DNA from: Kribbella sp. VKM Ac-2569
GTDB taxonomy: Bacteria > Actinomycetota > Actinomycetes > Propionibacteriales > Kribbellaceae
NCBI RefSeq assembly: GCF_004216905.1
Contig: NZ_SGXJ01000004.1
Span: forward strand, 124,001 to 188,000
Direction of reading: 5' to 3'
Length of the DNA: 64,000 bases
Part shown: positions 9,456-17,099 of the stretch, in pieces
Numbering within the stretch: the stretch's first letter is position 1
Layout of the letters: each line of letters begins with the position of its first letter
The notes under the pieces: generated by a model
What the model was told of the DNA's origin: nothing
Seen by the model: only the letters and a program-made list of their open reading frames with translations
The model's database searches: none
Program-made: the position numbers and the translations under genes

Positions 9456-9472
9456 CGTTAGTCGGACTAACG
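9456..9472. promoter_or_regulatory. MarR operator O1, within a promoter
   Basis: CGTTAGTCGGACTAACG: perfect 8-bp arms around one central base. It falls inside the 17-base spacer of a plausible plus-strand promoter (TTGCGT at 9453-9458 and TACATT at 9476-9481) driving the SnoaL-like gene. A bound dimer would exclude RNA polymerase. Confidence 0.75.
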
Positions 9473-9496
9473 ATCTACATTCATTGGTATCGCCAA

Positions 9497-9513
9497 CGTT
9501 AGTCCAACTAACT
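9497..9513. promoter_or_regulatory. MarR operator O2
   Basis: CGTTAGTCCAACTAACT: differs from O1 at three positions, with 6-bp arms GTTAGT/ACTAAC. Starts 41 bp from O1, about four helical turns, so both sites face the same side of the DNA. It lies just downstream of the predicted plus-strand transcription start. Confidence 0.7.
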
Positions 9514-9530
9514 ATTCAAGGGGCCCAGAG

Positions 9531-9965
9531 ATGACCGCCACCGAAACCCTGATCCGCGAGCTCGCCGACCGCAGTGAACTGGCCGACCTGGTCTCCCGCC
9601 ACAGCCTGTGGATCGACGAGCACCGGTACGACGAGAGCGACCGCCTCTTCACCGAGGACGTCGTCGTCAAGTCCCGCGGCGGCGAGGCCATCGGCATCGA
9701 GGCGATCGTCGACATGGTGCGGGCGCGTCACGACGACTACGCCCGCACGCTGCACAACAAGTCGAATCTCGTGATCGAGGTCAGGGACGAGACCGCAACC
9801 GTGCGCGCGCACGACATCGCGATCTACGTCCTCGACGACAAGACGGAGGCGATCGCAGCCGCCGTACACCACTACGGCGCGCGCCGGACCGAGAAGGGCT
9901 GGCGCTTCGACCGGCTCGAGGTCAGCCCGGTCGCACTGACCGCGGCACTCGACCGCGAGCTCTAG
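9531..9965 (+). CDS. SnoaL-like/NTF2-fold protein
   Basis: 144 residues. The pattern of an SnoaL-like domain is visible: an N-terminal helix (IRELADRSELADLVSRHSLWIDE), then EDVVVKSRGGEAIGIEAIVDMVRARH, and a C-terminal sheet ending RRTEKGWRFDRLEVSPV. Members include polyketide cyclases, isomerases and dehydratases as well as proteins with no enzymatic role, so no substrate is assigned. ATG start, seven bases after GGGGCC. Expression probably depends on the divergent MarR regulator through O1 and O2. Confidence 0.8.
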   Translation: MTATETLIRELADRSELADLVSRHSLWIDEHRYDESDRLFTEDVVVKSRGGEAIGIEAIVDMVRARHDDYARTLHNKSNLVIEVRDETATVRAHDIAIYVLDDKTEAIAAAVHHYGARRTEKGWRFDRLEVSPVALTAALDREL

Positions 9966-10014
9966 AGGGAGCCTGTGGCTGGTCGGTCCGCCAGAGGCCG
10001 ACCAGCCACAGGGT

Positions 10015-10370
10015 TCAGGAGGGCGAAACTCCGAGGGTGTAGGCGCCGCGACTGCCGTACGTCGAGTAGCCCGTGTTCAGCGGGTCGCCGTAGCCCACGT
10101 GTCGATCCGCAGGTAATACCTACCCGGCTGAAGGCTGCCGCTAACACTCGCACCGAGACCCGTCGGCGTACCGGCGTCGCTCTGTCCGGACGCCGGGTCG
10201 TTCGAGGCAACGACCGCGTAGTCGTCTTCCTTCTGCGCCGCGGTCAGACCGGGCTCGCGGAAGAACAGTTTGCTGTCGGCATCGATCCACGCGGTCTTGT
10301 CGGTGGCAAGAGTCTGCCGCAACTGGTCCGGCGAGGTGCCGTGCCGAGTGCCGCGCAGTAGGCGTGGGGC
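10015..10370 (-). pseudogene. Relic of a second metalloprotease gene (internally deleted, frameshifted)
   Basis: Three blocks match the adjacent intact metalloprotease (10444-11913) but are joined together. A propeptide block (LRQTLATDKTAWID...LFFREP) corresponds to its residues 83-106. Next is KEDDYAVV (its 341-348). Then comes a C-terminal block (NDPASGQSDAGTPTGL...GRYYLRID). The catalytic HExxH domain and most of the following domain are gone. After RID the frame shifts: the remaining tail (GYGDPLNTGYSTYGSRGAYTLGVSPS, broken here from its start) continues in another frame to a TGA at 10015-10017. No start codon or signal peptide is preserved. It looks like the decayed partner of a tandem duplication. 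Confidence 0.75.
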
Positions 10371-10388
10371 CGGGAGACACACCCTCAG

Positions 10389-10429
10389 ACCCGGGGCCGT
10401 CGATCTCGGTGGGATCGGCGGCCCCGGGT
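10389..10429 (-). terminator. Strong hairpin after the metalloprotease gene
   Basis: 16-bp stem (ACCCGGGGCCGTCGAT paired with ATCGGCGGCCCCGGGT, one G-U pair) with a 9-base loop, starting 15 bases after the protease stop on the minus strand. Only a weak T-run follows, as is usual in high-GC actinomycete terminators. Confidence 0.75.
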
Positions 10430-10443
10430 GGTCAAGAGAGGTG

Positions 10444-11913
10444 TCAGCCGGCGGTGACGCGGACGGTGTAGGCGCCGCGGCTGCCGTACGTCGAGTAGCC
10501 GGTGTTCAGCGGGCTGCCGTACCCGGTGTTCTCGATCCGGAGGTAGTAGCGGCCGGCCGTGACCTGGCGGCTGAGGCTCGCGCTCAGCCCGGTCGGGGTG
10601 GCCGAGTTGGACTGCCCGGCGGCCGGGTCCGCGGTGGCGACGACACCACCCGACGAGTTCAGCAACTGGAGCTTGATGTCCAGGTCCGCACCGGACGCGG
10701 CTGCGGCGGCTGAGAAGTTGAAGGTGCCGGCCGCGAGGTCGATCCGGAAGGTGTCGACGTCGGAGTCGTTGGCGTACACACCCTTCACGCTCGTCCCGAG
10801 CGTCAACGCGGTGGCATCCGACGTGCCGTTGCCGTGGTCGTCGGCCCGCAGCGCCAGCCCGTTCTGGCCGACCACCGCGAAGTCGTCTTCCTTGTTGTTC
10901 GCGCCGGTGTACTCGCCCTTGCTCCACTGGCTGATCGCCTTCGAGTACCCGACGCCCATGATCGGCGCCCAGGCGCCGTGGCCGGAGTAGTACCCGACGG
11001 ACGCGGTGCCGTCATGCGAGAGGCCGACGTTGTGGCCCGCCTCGTGCGACGCGGCCTCGGCGATGTTCTTCGCACCCGTCCCGACGCCCTTGGTGAAGAC
11101 CAGAGCGGGCTGATAGTACGAGTGGTTGCTGGTGTTGTCGTACACCCCGACGTACGCGACCCCGCCGCAACCGCAGCCGGACTGGTACCAGGTGGTTGGG
11201 TCGATCAGCACCCGCGTCCCGTACTGCAGGTCGGACGCACCGGATCGCGTGATCGCCGCCGCGGTCGGCTGCTGCGTCGTCACGTCCACATCGAACGGCG
11301 CGTAGTCCTCCGCGACGCGAGCCCAGACATCGCGTACGACGTCCTGCTCCGCCGTACTCCAATTACTGGTGTTCCCGTCGGTGTCGTACGGCGTGACGTT
11401 CACGGTGGACGGCTTGCCGTTGGTGTTCCACGCCGTACCGGTGATCGTGTGGCCGTCGAAGTCCAGGTAGATCACCCGGTTCGACCCGGGCTTGCTGTGG
11501 AGCTCGAACGCCGGACCGGTCGCGGCGGCGACCGCCTGCGTGGCCCAGCGGGGAGATGCGGCGGCTCCGGTCTTCCGCTCGGTGGCGGTGGCGACCGGCT
11601 CGCGGTAGAACAGCTTGCCGCCGCGGTCCAGCCAGGCGGTGCGGTCGCTCGCCAGGATCTGCCGCAGGTGGTCTGTGGACAACTTGTTCTGGTCGGCGAT
11701 CTCGGCGAGCCGGGACTGGACGCGGCCGAGTGCGGCCTTGCCCTGCAGCTCCTGGCCGAGCAGTTGGTCGATGGGGAGCGGAGCAGGCTGCTGGGCGTCG
11801 GCCTGGTTACCGACAACGACGGCCAGGGCTCCGAAAACGACAGCGCCGGCACAGGCGAGGCCTGCGATGCGGCGGGTCTTGGGGCGGGTACGAGGGCGGG
11901 GGCGGTTTGGCAT
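10444..11913 (-). CDS. Secreted metzincin-type zinc metalloprotease
   Basis: 489 residues. An Arg-rich n-region and hydrophobic core (residues 15-35) ending near ADAQ form a signal peptide. Residues 45-130 look like a propeptide. The catalytic domain contains HEAGHNVGLSHD at 290-301 (HExxHxxGxxHD, the zinc site of reprolysin-like metzincins) and a Met-turn candidate APIMG at about 316-320. Residues 350-489 form a C-terminal beta-rich domain like bacterial pre-peptidase C-terminal (PPC) domains. It probably degrades extracellular protein. Two Cys pairs (GCGCG at 246-250) may be structural. A single-gene unit followed by a hairpin terminator. Confidence 0.88.
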   Translation of the reverse strand: MPNRPRPRTRPKTRRIAGLACAGAVVFGALAVVVGNQADAQQPAPLPIDQLLGQELQGKAALGRVQSRLAEIADQNKLSTDHLRQILASDRTAWLDRGGKLFYREPVATATERKTGAAASPRWATQAVAAATGPAFELHSKPGSNRVIYLDFDGHTITGTAWNTNGKPSTVNVTPYDTDGNTSNWSTAEQDVVRDVWARVAEDYAPFDVDVTTQQPTAAAITRSGASDLQYGTRVLIDPTTWYQSGCGCGGVAYVGVYDNTSNHSYYQPALVFTKGVGTGAKNIAEAASHEAGHNVGLSHDGTASVGYYSGHGAWAPIMGVGYSKAISQWSKGEYTGANNKEDDFAVVGQNGLALRADDHGNGTSDATALTLGTSVKGVYANDSDVDTFRIDLAAGTFNFSAAAAASGADLDIKLQLLNSSGGVVATADPAAGQSNSATPTGLSASLSRQVTAGRYYLRIENTGYGSPLNTGYSTYGSRGAYTVRVTAG

Positions 11914-12061
11914 GGGGCGGGAACTCCTCAGGTACTCCGGCGTGCCTCACTTGACATACTCACGAGCGGTGTACGCGAACTCGCTGTGCGTAGCCTGCCC
12001 GAAAGCCCACTCCGCTGTATAGATTCGTCTCGGGATTTAACGTCAACTTGGGAGGGTCCCG

Positions 12062-12523
12062 ATGCGCTTCATGATGGTTTTCAAGGCCAGCGAAGAGTCC
12101 GAGGCAGGACAGCCGCCGAGCGAGGAGGGCCTGACCGCGATGGGCCTGGTGATGGCCGAGATGGCGGAGAAGGGCGTTCTGCTCGCGGGCGACGGGCTGC
12201 TGCCGAGCTCGCACGGCTTCCGGCTGCAGCTGGACGACGGTAAGCGCCGGGTGGTCGACGGTCCGTTCACCGAGACCAAGGAGCTGATCGCCGGGTTCTG
12301 CCTGATCGAGGTCGCGTCCCGCGAGGAGGCGGCCGAGTGGGGCTGGCGCTGTATCGCGGCGGACGCCCGCGGCACCGACGACCCCGAGAACTCCGGGCTG
12401 CTGGAGATCCGGCCGGTTCCCACCGCCGAATTCTTCGGTGACAACTACACGGACGAGGCCCGGGAACGCAACGACCAGACGTTCCAGAAGGCCGCCGAGA
12501 ACCTTCAGAAGAGCAACACCTGA
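12062..12523 (+). CDS. YCII-related (DGPF) domain protein
   Basis: 153 residues. Signature of the YCII/DGPF family: MRFMMVFKASEESEAG at the N-terminus and a central VVDGPFTETKELIAGFCLIEV. These small ferredoxin-fold proteins often accompany ECF sigma factors, but none is adjacent here. ATG with GGGAGG eight bases upstream. The last 19 bases overlap the convergent alcohol dehydrogenase. Cellular role unknown. Confidence 0.85.
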   Translation: MRFMMVFKASEESEAGQPPSEEGLTAMGLVMAEMAEKGVLLAGDGLLPSSHGFRLQLDDGKRRVVDGPFTETKELIAGFCLIEVASREEAAEWGWRCIAADARGTDDPENSGLLEIRPVPTAEFFGDNYTDEARERNDQTFQKAAENLQKSNT

Positions 12524-13611
12524 CGGATCGACGCGCCGGCGGCCAGGTCGTCGAAGGCCTGATTGAGGTCATCGAGCCCGACCGTCGCGGTCAGCAGCCG
12601 GTCGACGGGTAGGCGGCCGGCTCGGTACAGAGCGACGTACCGCGGGATGTCGCGGGACGGCACCGACGAGCCGAGGTACGAGCCCTTCACCGTGCGCTCC
12701 TCCGCGACCAGGCTGACCGCCGGCACGCTGAACGTCTGCGACGGATGCGGCAGTCCGACGGTGACCGTGGTCCCGCCGCGGCGCGTCGCGGCATACGCTT
12801 GCTCGAGGACTTTCGCGCTCCCGACCGTCTCGAACGCGTAGTCGGCGCCGCCGGCCGTCGCTTCACGTACCTGTTCGATCGCGTCAGAGGAACGGGCGTC
12901 CACGGTCGCGGTGGCACCCAGCTCCTGAGCGAGAGCGAGCTTCGACGGTACGACGTCCACGGCGACGATCGGATGCGCTCCGACGAGAACGGTGCCGAGC
13001 AGCGCGGAGAGGCCGACACCGCCGAGTCCGAAGACCACCGCGCTGCGTCCGGCCCGGACCTGTGCCGTGTTCACCACCGCGCCGACGCCGGTCATCACAG
13101 CGCAACCGAAGAGCGCGGCGATCTCTGGCGGGAGCAACGGATCGATCTTCACGGCCGAACGCGCGGAGATCACCGCATGATCCGCGAACCCGGAAACGCC
13201 TAGATGATGGTGTACGCCGTGGAGGCGGTGGGTGCCGCTCAGCAGCGTGCCGGCTGCGTTGGCGGCCGCGCCTGGTTCACACAACGCTGCTCGGCCCTCA
13301 GCACAAGGACCGCAACCACCACACGCGGGCACAAAAGCACAAGCAACCACGTCGCCGACTGCAAACCCCGCGGCCTCGGACGCGACCACCTCACCGGTGG
13401 CCTCGTGACCGAGGAGCATCGGCATCACGCGCGGCCGCGACCCGTCGATCACCGACAGGTCCGAGTGACACAATCCGGCCGCGCGGATCCGGACGAGCAA
13501 CTCCCCCGGACCTGGTGGCGCGAGCTCCAGCTCTTCCACGTGCAGCGGCCGCGACTCGGCGTACGGCGCCGGCAGGCCCATCTCCCGCAGTACGGCGCCG
13601 CGCACGATCAT
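12505..13611 (-). CDS. Zinc-dependent alcohol dehydrogenase (MDR family)
   Basis: 368 residues. Catalytic zinc ligands are visible in GLCHSD (Cys48) and GHE (His69/Glu70), and structural zinc ligands in the Cys97, Cys100, Cys103, Cys111 set. The Rossmann motif VFGLGGVGLSALLG lies near residue 195, followed by the acidic end of strand 2 (VDVV), suggesting NAD. Expected reaction: reversible oxidation of an alcohol, possibly formaldehyde/mycothiol-type or aryl alcohol. It is the third gene of an operon and overlaps the thioesterase stop by four bases (ATGA). Confidence 0.9.
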   Translation of the reverse strand: MIVRGAVLREMGLPAPYAESRPLHVEELELAPPGPGELLVRIRAAGLCHSDLSVIDGSRPRVMPMLLGHEATGEVVASEAAGFAVGDVVACAFVPACGGCGPCAEGRAALCEPGAAANAAGTLLSGTHRLHGVHHHLGVSGFADHAVISARSAVKIDPLLPPEIAALFGCAVMTGVGAVVNTAQVRAGRSAVVFGLGGVGLSALLGTVLVGAHPIVAVDVVPSKLALAQELGATATVDARSSDAIEQVREATAGGADYAFETVGSAKVLEQAYAATRRGGTTVTVGLPHPSQTFSVPAVSLVAEERTVKGSYLGSSVPSRDIPRYVALYRAGRLPVDRLLTATVGLDDLNQAFDDLAAGASIRQVLLF

Positions 13612-14024
13612 CCCGTGATCCCCTCGAGTGCCGCGCGAATCTCATCCGGTACCGGGACCGGGACGAGGTCCTGCCGTCCGACGAAGACGTGCACGAACCG
13701 GCCGGTCGCGGCCGGTTCGTCCGAGCCCTCACGGAACAAGGCGATTTCGTAGCGCACGCTGGAGTTGCCCAGCTGCCCGCACCGCAACCCGGCGTCGACG
13801 ACGCCCGGGAACTCGAGCGGTTGCTTGAACGTGCACTGCGAGTCCACGCACAACCCGATCACGTCGCCGCGATGGATGTCGAGCCCACCGAGGCGGATCA
13901 GGAAGTCGTTGATCACGGTGTCGAAGAAGCTGTAGTACTCGACGTTGTTGACGTGCCCGTAGACGTCGTTGTCCTTCCACCGCAGCGTGATCGCGAGGTG
14001 GTGCGGGTACGCGCTGCGGATCAC
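13608..14024 (-). CDS. Acyl-CoA thioesterase, 4-hydroxybenzoyl-CoA thioesterase-like hotdog fold
   Basis: 138 residues from a GTG that overlaps the methyltransferase stop (GTGA). The frame stays open further upstream, but that is a shadow. Hotdog features: LRWKDNDVYGHVNNVEYYSFFDTV, with the conserved D-x-x-x-H-V-N-N near the N-terminus, then CTFKQPLEFPG. The Asp at this position is the usual catalytic or orienting residue. Expected to hydrolyse a short or aromatic acyl-CoA. It is embedded between a SAM methyltransferase and a zinc alcohol dehydrogenase. Confidence 0.88.
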   Translation of the reverse strand: MIRSAYPHHLAITLRWKDNDVYGHVNNVEYYSFFDTVINDFLIRLGGLDIHRGDVIGLCVDSQCTFKQPLEFPGVVDAGLRCGQLGNSSVRYEIALFREGSDEPAATGRFVHVFVGRQDLVPVPVPDEIRAALEGITG

Positions 14025-14866
14025 GGCTTGCGGCCGACACCCACCCACAGGCTGCACATGATGTCGGTGAACTCGCCCTTGTCGACGAGACGCTGCGTCT
14101 CCTCGTCGGGGTACCAGCGGAACGGCGAGACGACGCCGGGCTCGACCAGCTCGGTGCCCTCGAAGAACTCGGTGACCTCTTCCTTGCTGCGGACCTGCGC
14201 GTCGCCGCCGTCGGCCTTGTAGACGACCATCGCCCGCTCCCACAGCTCCGGCGCGAAGTCCGGGGTGCAGTGCGAGAAGATCAGCAGCGAGCCGGAGGCG
14301 AGCGGCTCGACCAGCTGACGGACCAGGTCGTACGGCTTCAGGGCGTCCGGCAGGTAGTGGAAGACGCCGACGATGCTCAGCGCGACCGGCTTGCTGAAGT
14401 CGATCAGTTCCTTGACCTCGTCGGACTGCAGGATCGCCTGCGGGTCGGTGACGTCGGCCTCGAGGTACGCCGTCCTGCCCTCCGGCTTGCTCACCAGCAG
14501 CGCCCGGGAGTGCGCGAGCACGATCGGGTCGTTGTCGGCGTACACCACGTGCGCCGCCGGGGTGATCTCCTGGACGACCTCGTGCAGGTTCGGGCTGGTC
14601 GGGATGCCGGTGCCGACATCGAGGAACTGCGTGATTCCCTGCTCGGCGGCGTACTTCGCGGCGCGGTGCATCCACATCCGGTTCGACAGGGCGGCGGTGC
14701 GGAAGCCCGGGAACGCCTGCAGCAAGTGCTCGGCGGCCTGCCTGTCGATCGCGAAGTTGTCCTTCCCGCCAAGGAAGTAGTCGTACACCCGGGCGCCGTG
14801 CGGCCGGTCGAGCTTCAACTGCTCGTACATCCGCGGGTCGACGTCGGCATCCTGCGATTCAGCCAT
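14021..14866 (-). CDS. S-adenosyl methyltransferase of the DUF574/PF04672 family
   Basis: 281 residues from the ATG giving MAESQDADVDP; an upstream ATG would add 19 atypical residues. Family hallmarks: RPHGARVYDYFLGGKDNFAIDR, an N-terminal cap special to this group, and the SAM loop FLDVGTGIPTSPNLHEV with VYADNDPIVLAHSRALL after it. These enzymes are numerous in actinomycetes and their acceptors are mostly unknown. First gene of an operon with the thioesterase and alcohol dehydrogenase. Confidence 0.9.
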   Translation of the reverse strand: MAESQDADVDPRMYEQLKLDRPHGARVYDYFLGGKDNFAIDRQAAEHLLQAFPGFRTAALSNRMWMHRAAKYAAEQGITQFLDVGTGIPTSPNLHEVVQEITPAAHVVYADNDPIVLAHSRALLVSKPEGRTAYLEADVTDPQAILQSDEVKELIDFSKPVALSIVGVFHYLPDALKPYDLVRQLVEPLASGSLLIFSHCTPDFAPELWERAMVVYKADGGDAQVRSKEEVTEFFEGTELVEPGVVSPFRWYPDEETQRLVDKGEFTDIMCSLWVGVGRKP

Positions 14867-15053
14867 GAAATTCCCATCCGCGCTGCGGCTCAGAACTGAG
14901 TAGCCATCGTAACCGGTGCACAACGGACTGTGACACCGGGCAGAAAAACACTACCGCTCCAGAGCGTCCATGCCACCAGCTCCGGCGCGTCCGCCCCTGG
15001 CCTTTACAGAGGATTGAATTCCCGCCCTCGTTCTGCCGTGGTGGACTGTCTGC

Positions 15054-15533
15054 ATGGGTGAGGTGATTGCGGGGCGGCAGACGGCGGCGTACGACGGGGA
15101 GGTAGTCGTGTTCCTGATCGGGATGCGGGTCAACTCGCTGACCAAGGTGCGCGAGTGGATGCCGGTATTCCGTGCGATGGGGCCGATGCTGCGGGAACTG
15201 ATGAAGGACAAGGAGAGCGGGCTGCTCGGGTTCCGGACGCTGCCGACGTGGCGTGGGATCACGCTGATCCAGTACTGGGAGTCGGTGGAGAAGCTCCAGG
15301 CGTTCGCGAACGACACCGGCCGCACGCACCGGCCCGCCTGGGTCGAGTACTTCCGCAACTCGTTCAAGAGCGGCGCGGTCGGCATCTGGCACGAGACGTA
15401 CGTCGTACCGGCCGGCAACACCGAGACCATCTACGGCAACATGCCCCTCCTCGGCCTCGGCAAGGTCACCGGCGTCGAGCCGGTCGGCAAACGCGGAGAC
15501 ACCGCCGCTGAACGCCTGCATCAAGCGGACTAG
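15054..15533 (+). CDS. DUF4188 domain protein, monooxygenase-like
   Basis: 159 residues. The pattern (FLIGMRVNSLTKVREWMPVFRAM...ESGLLGFRT...TLIQYWESVEKLQAFA...HRPAW...GIWHETYVV) matches DUF4188, a ferredoxin-like-fold group related to haem-containing aldoxime dehydratase relatives and small monooxygenases. The invariant HRPAW and GIWHE stretches supply candidate histidines. No neighbour shares its strand closely, so it stands alone. Function unknown. Confidence 0.75.
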   Translation: MGEVIAGRQTAAYDGEVVVFLIGMRVNSLTKVREWMPVFRAMGPMLRELMKDKESGLLGFRTLPTWRGITLIQYWESVEKLQAFANDTGRTHRPAWVEYFRNSFKSGAVGIWHETYVVPAGNTETIYGNMPLLGLGKVTGVEPVGKRGDTAAERLHQAD

Positions 15534-15597
15534 ACGGATCTCCAGCCCATCACAATCAGCCCCAGTGCAGACCGCATCCCAACTCGCCCCGGCGCCA

Positions 15598-15707
15598 CAT
15601 TTGCTGGGTCCACCACCGAAATGAGGGGTTTGTGACCCTGAGTCAGGGTCACAGACCCCTCATTTGCCTGGTTGACCCAGCAATTTGCCTGGTCAACCCA
15701 GCAAATG
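15598..15707. repeat. Nested palindromic element with internal direct repeats
   Basis: The outer 12-bp inverted repeat CATTTGCTGGGT (15598-15609) pairs with ACCCAGCAAATG (15696-15707). Inside is a near-perfect palindrome at 15619-15665, with 23-bp arms, one mismatch and a single centre base. Between this and the right end lie two copies of ATTTGCCTGGTYRACCCAGCA. It sits between DUF4188 and the MFS gene, both on the plus strand. It could be a terminator or a small mobile (REP/MITE-like) repeat. Confidence 0.7.
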
Positions 15708-15749
15708 CGGCTTGGCCGGGGCGTCGGGGGCTGCGGTTAGAGTGCAGTC

Positions 15750-17099
15750 GTGCGGTTCATGCGGGATCTGCGGACGTTGTTGCGACGGCGCGATTTCCGG
15801 CGGTTGTTCGCGGTTCGGCTGACGTCTCAGTGTGGGGACGGGGTCTTCCAGGTCGCGCTGGCGTCGTACGTGCTGTTCTCGCCGGAACGGGCGCCGGACG
15901 CCGCGGCGATCGCCGGCTTGTTCGCGGTCTCGCTGCTGCCGTACTCGATCCTCGGACCGTTCACCGGCGTACTGCTGGACCGCTGGTCGCGCCGCCAGAT
16001 CCTGTTCGCCGCGAACCTGACCCGGGCCGCGCTCGTCATCGGCGTCGGCGCGATCGTCGCGGCCGGCAACGCGGGCGCACTGTTCTACCTCGCCGTACTC
16101 CTCACCCTCGGCGTCAACCGCTTCCTGCTCTCCGGCCTCTCCGCCGGTCTCCCGCATGTGGTCGAGCGCGACGAACTGGTGATGGCGAACGCCGTCACCC
16201 CGACCTCCGGTACGGCGTCCTTCCTGATCGGCGGTGGGATCGGCGCCGGGGTGAAGCTGCTCGTCGACTCCGACCTGGTCGTCCTCGGGCTGACCGTCGT
16301 CATCTACACGGCCGCCGCTCTCCTCGCCCTCCGACTGCGGCGCGACCAGCTCGGCCCAGACCTGAACGGTGACGAGCCCGGCATCGCCGAGGCACTCCGC
16401 ACGATCGCGTCCGGTCTCGTCGACGGCGGCCGGCACCTCCGGGAGCGCCGGCAGGCCGCGCTCGGTCTCGCCGCGATCGGATCGCTGCGGTTCCTCTTCG
16501 GGCTGATGACAGTCGCGATGATCCTGCTGTACCGCAACTATTTCTACGGTCCCGGCCAGCTGGATCAAGCGTTCGGTGGGCTCGCGATCGCAACCGGTGC
16601 GGTCGGTGCCGGGTTGTTCGTCGCCGCGCTGGTCACGCCGTGGGGCACTCGGGTGATGGCGCTGCGGCAATGGATCACGCTGCTGTTCGCGGCCGCGGCG
16701 GTGGTGAGCGCCGTACCGATCGGGCTCTACACCAAGCCGGCGATGGTGGTCGGCGGGTTCCTGACCGGGTTCTGCGCGCAGGGCATCAAGATCAGCGTCG
16801 ACACCCTCGTGCAGACGGGTGTCGACGACGTGTACCGCGGCCGGGTGTTCTCGCTGTACGACATGATCTTCAACGTCGGGCAGGTCTCCGCGGCCGCACT
16901 CGGCGCGGCGATCCTGCCCGACAGCGGGAAGTCCTACCCGGTGCTGGCGCTGATCGTGGTCGGCTTCGCCGTGAGCTCCCTGGTGTACGGGCGTCTCAGT
17001 TCACGTGCCGCGCAACGCGGTGATCGGCTGGATGGCGGAGGCTTTCCAGGCGGGATAGGTGCCGGCGACCAGACCGATGAACGCACCCAGCAGGGGTGA
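15750..17099 (+). CDS. MFS transporter
   Basis: 449 residues with about 12 hydrophobic segments. It has the MFS start LLRRRDFRRLFAVRLTSQCGDGVFQVAL and the A-like loop GVLLDRWSRRQIL after helix 2. A GTG start gives MRFMRDL; the ATG nine bases later is equally possible. The last 30 residues are hydrophilic and lie entirely in a 99-base convergent overlap with the ABC permease gene, so the ancestral stop has probably been lost. Likely drug or metabolite efflux. Confidence 0.88.
   Translation: MRFMRDLRTLLRRRDFRRLFAVRLTSQCGDGVFQVALASYVLFSPERAPDAAAIAGLFAVSLLPYSILGPFTGVLLDRWSRRQILFAANLTRAALVIGVGAIVAAGNAGALFYLAVLLTLGVNRFLLSGLSAGLPHVVERDELVMANAVTPTSGTASFLIGGGIGAGVKLLVDSDLVVLGLTVVIYTAAALLALRLRRDQLGPDLNGDEPGIAEALRTIASGLVDGGRHLRERRQAALGLAAIGSLRFLFGLMTVAMILLYRNYFYGPGQLDQAFGGLAIATGAVGAGLFVAALVTPWGTRVMALRQWITLLFAAAAVVSAVPIGLYTKPAMVVGGFLTGFCAQGIKISVDTLVQTGVDDVYRGRVFSLYDMIFNVGQVSAAALGAAILPDSGKSYPVLALIVVGFAVSSLVYGRLSSRAAQRGDRLDGGGFPGGIGAGDQTDERTQQG

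Noticed and set aside
13608..14675. A 355-codon open frame extending the thioesterase upstream
   Set aside because: The upstream part is Arg/Pro/Gly-rich shadow of the methyltransferase gene; the thioesterase begins at the GTG overlapping its stop.
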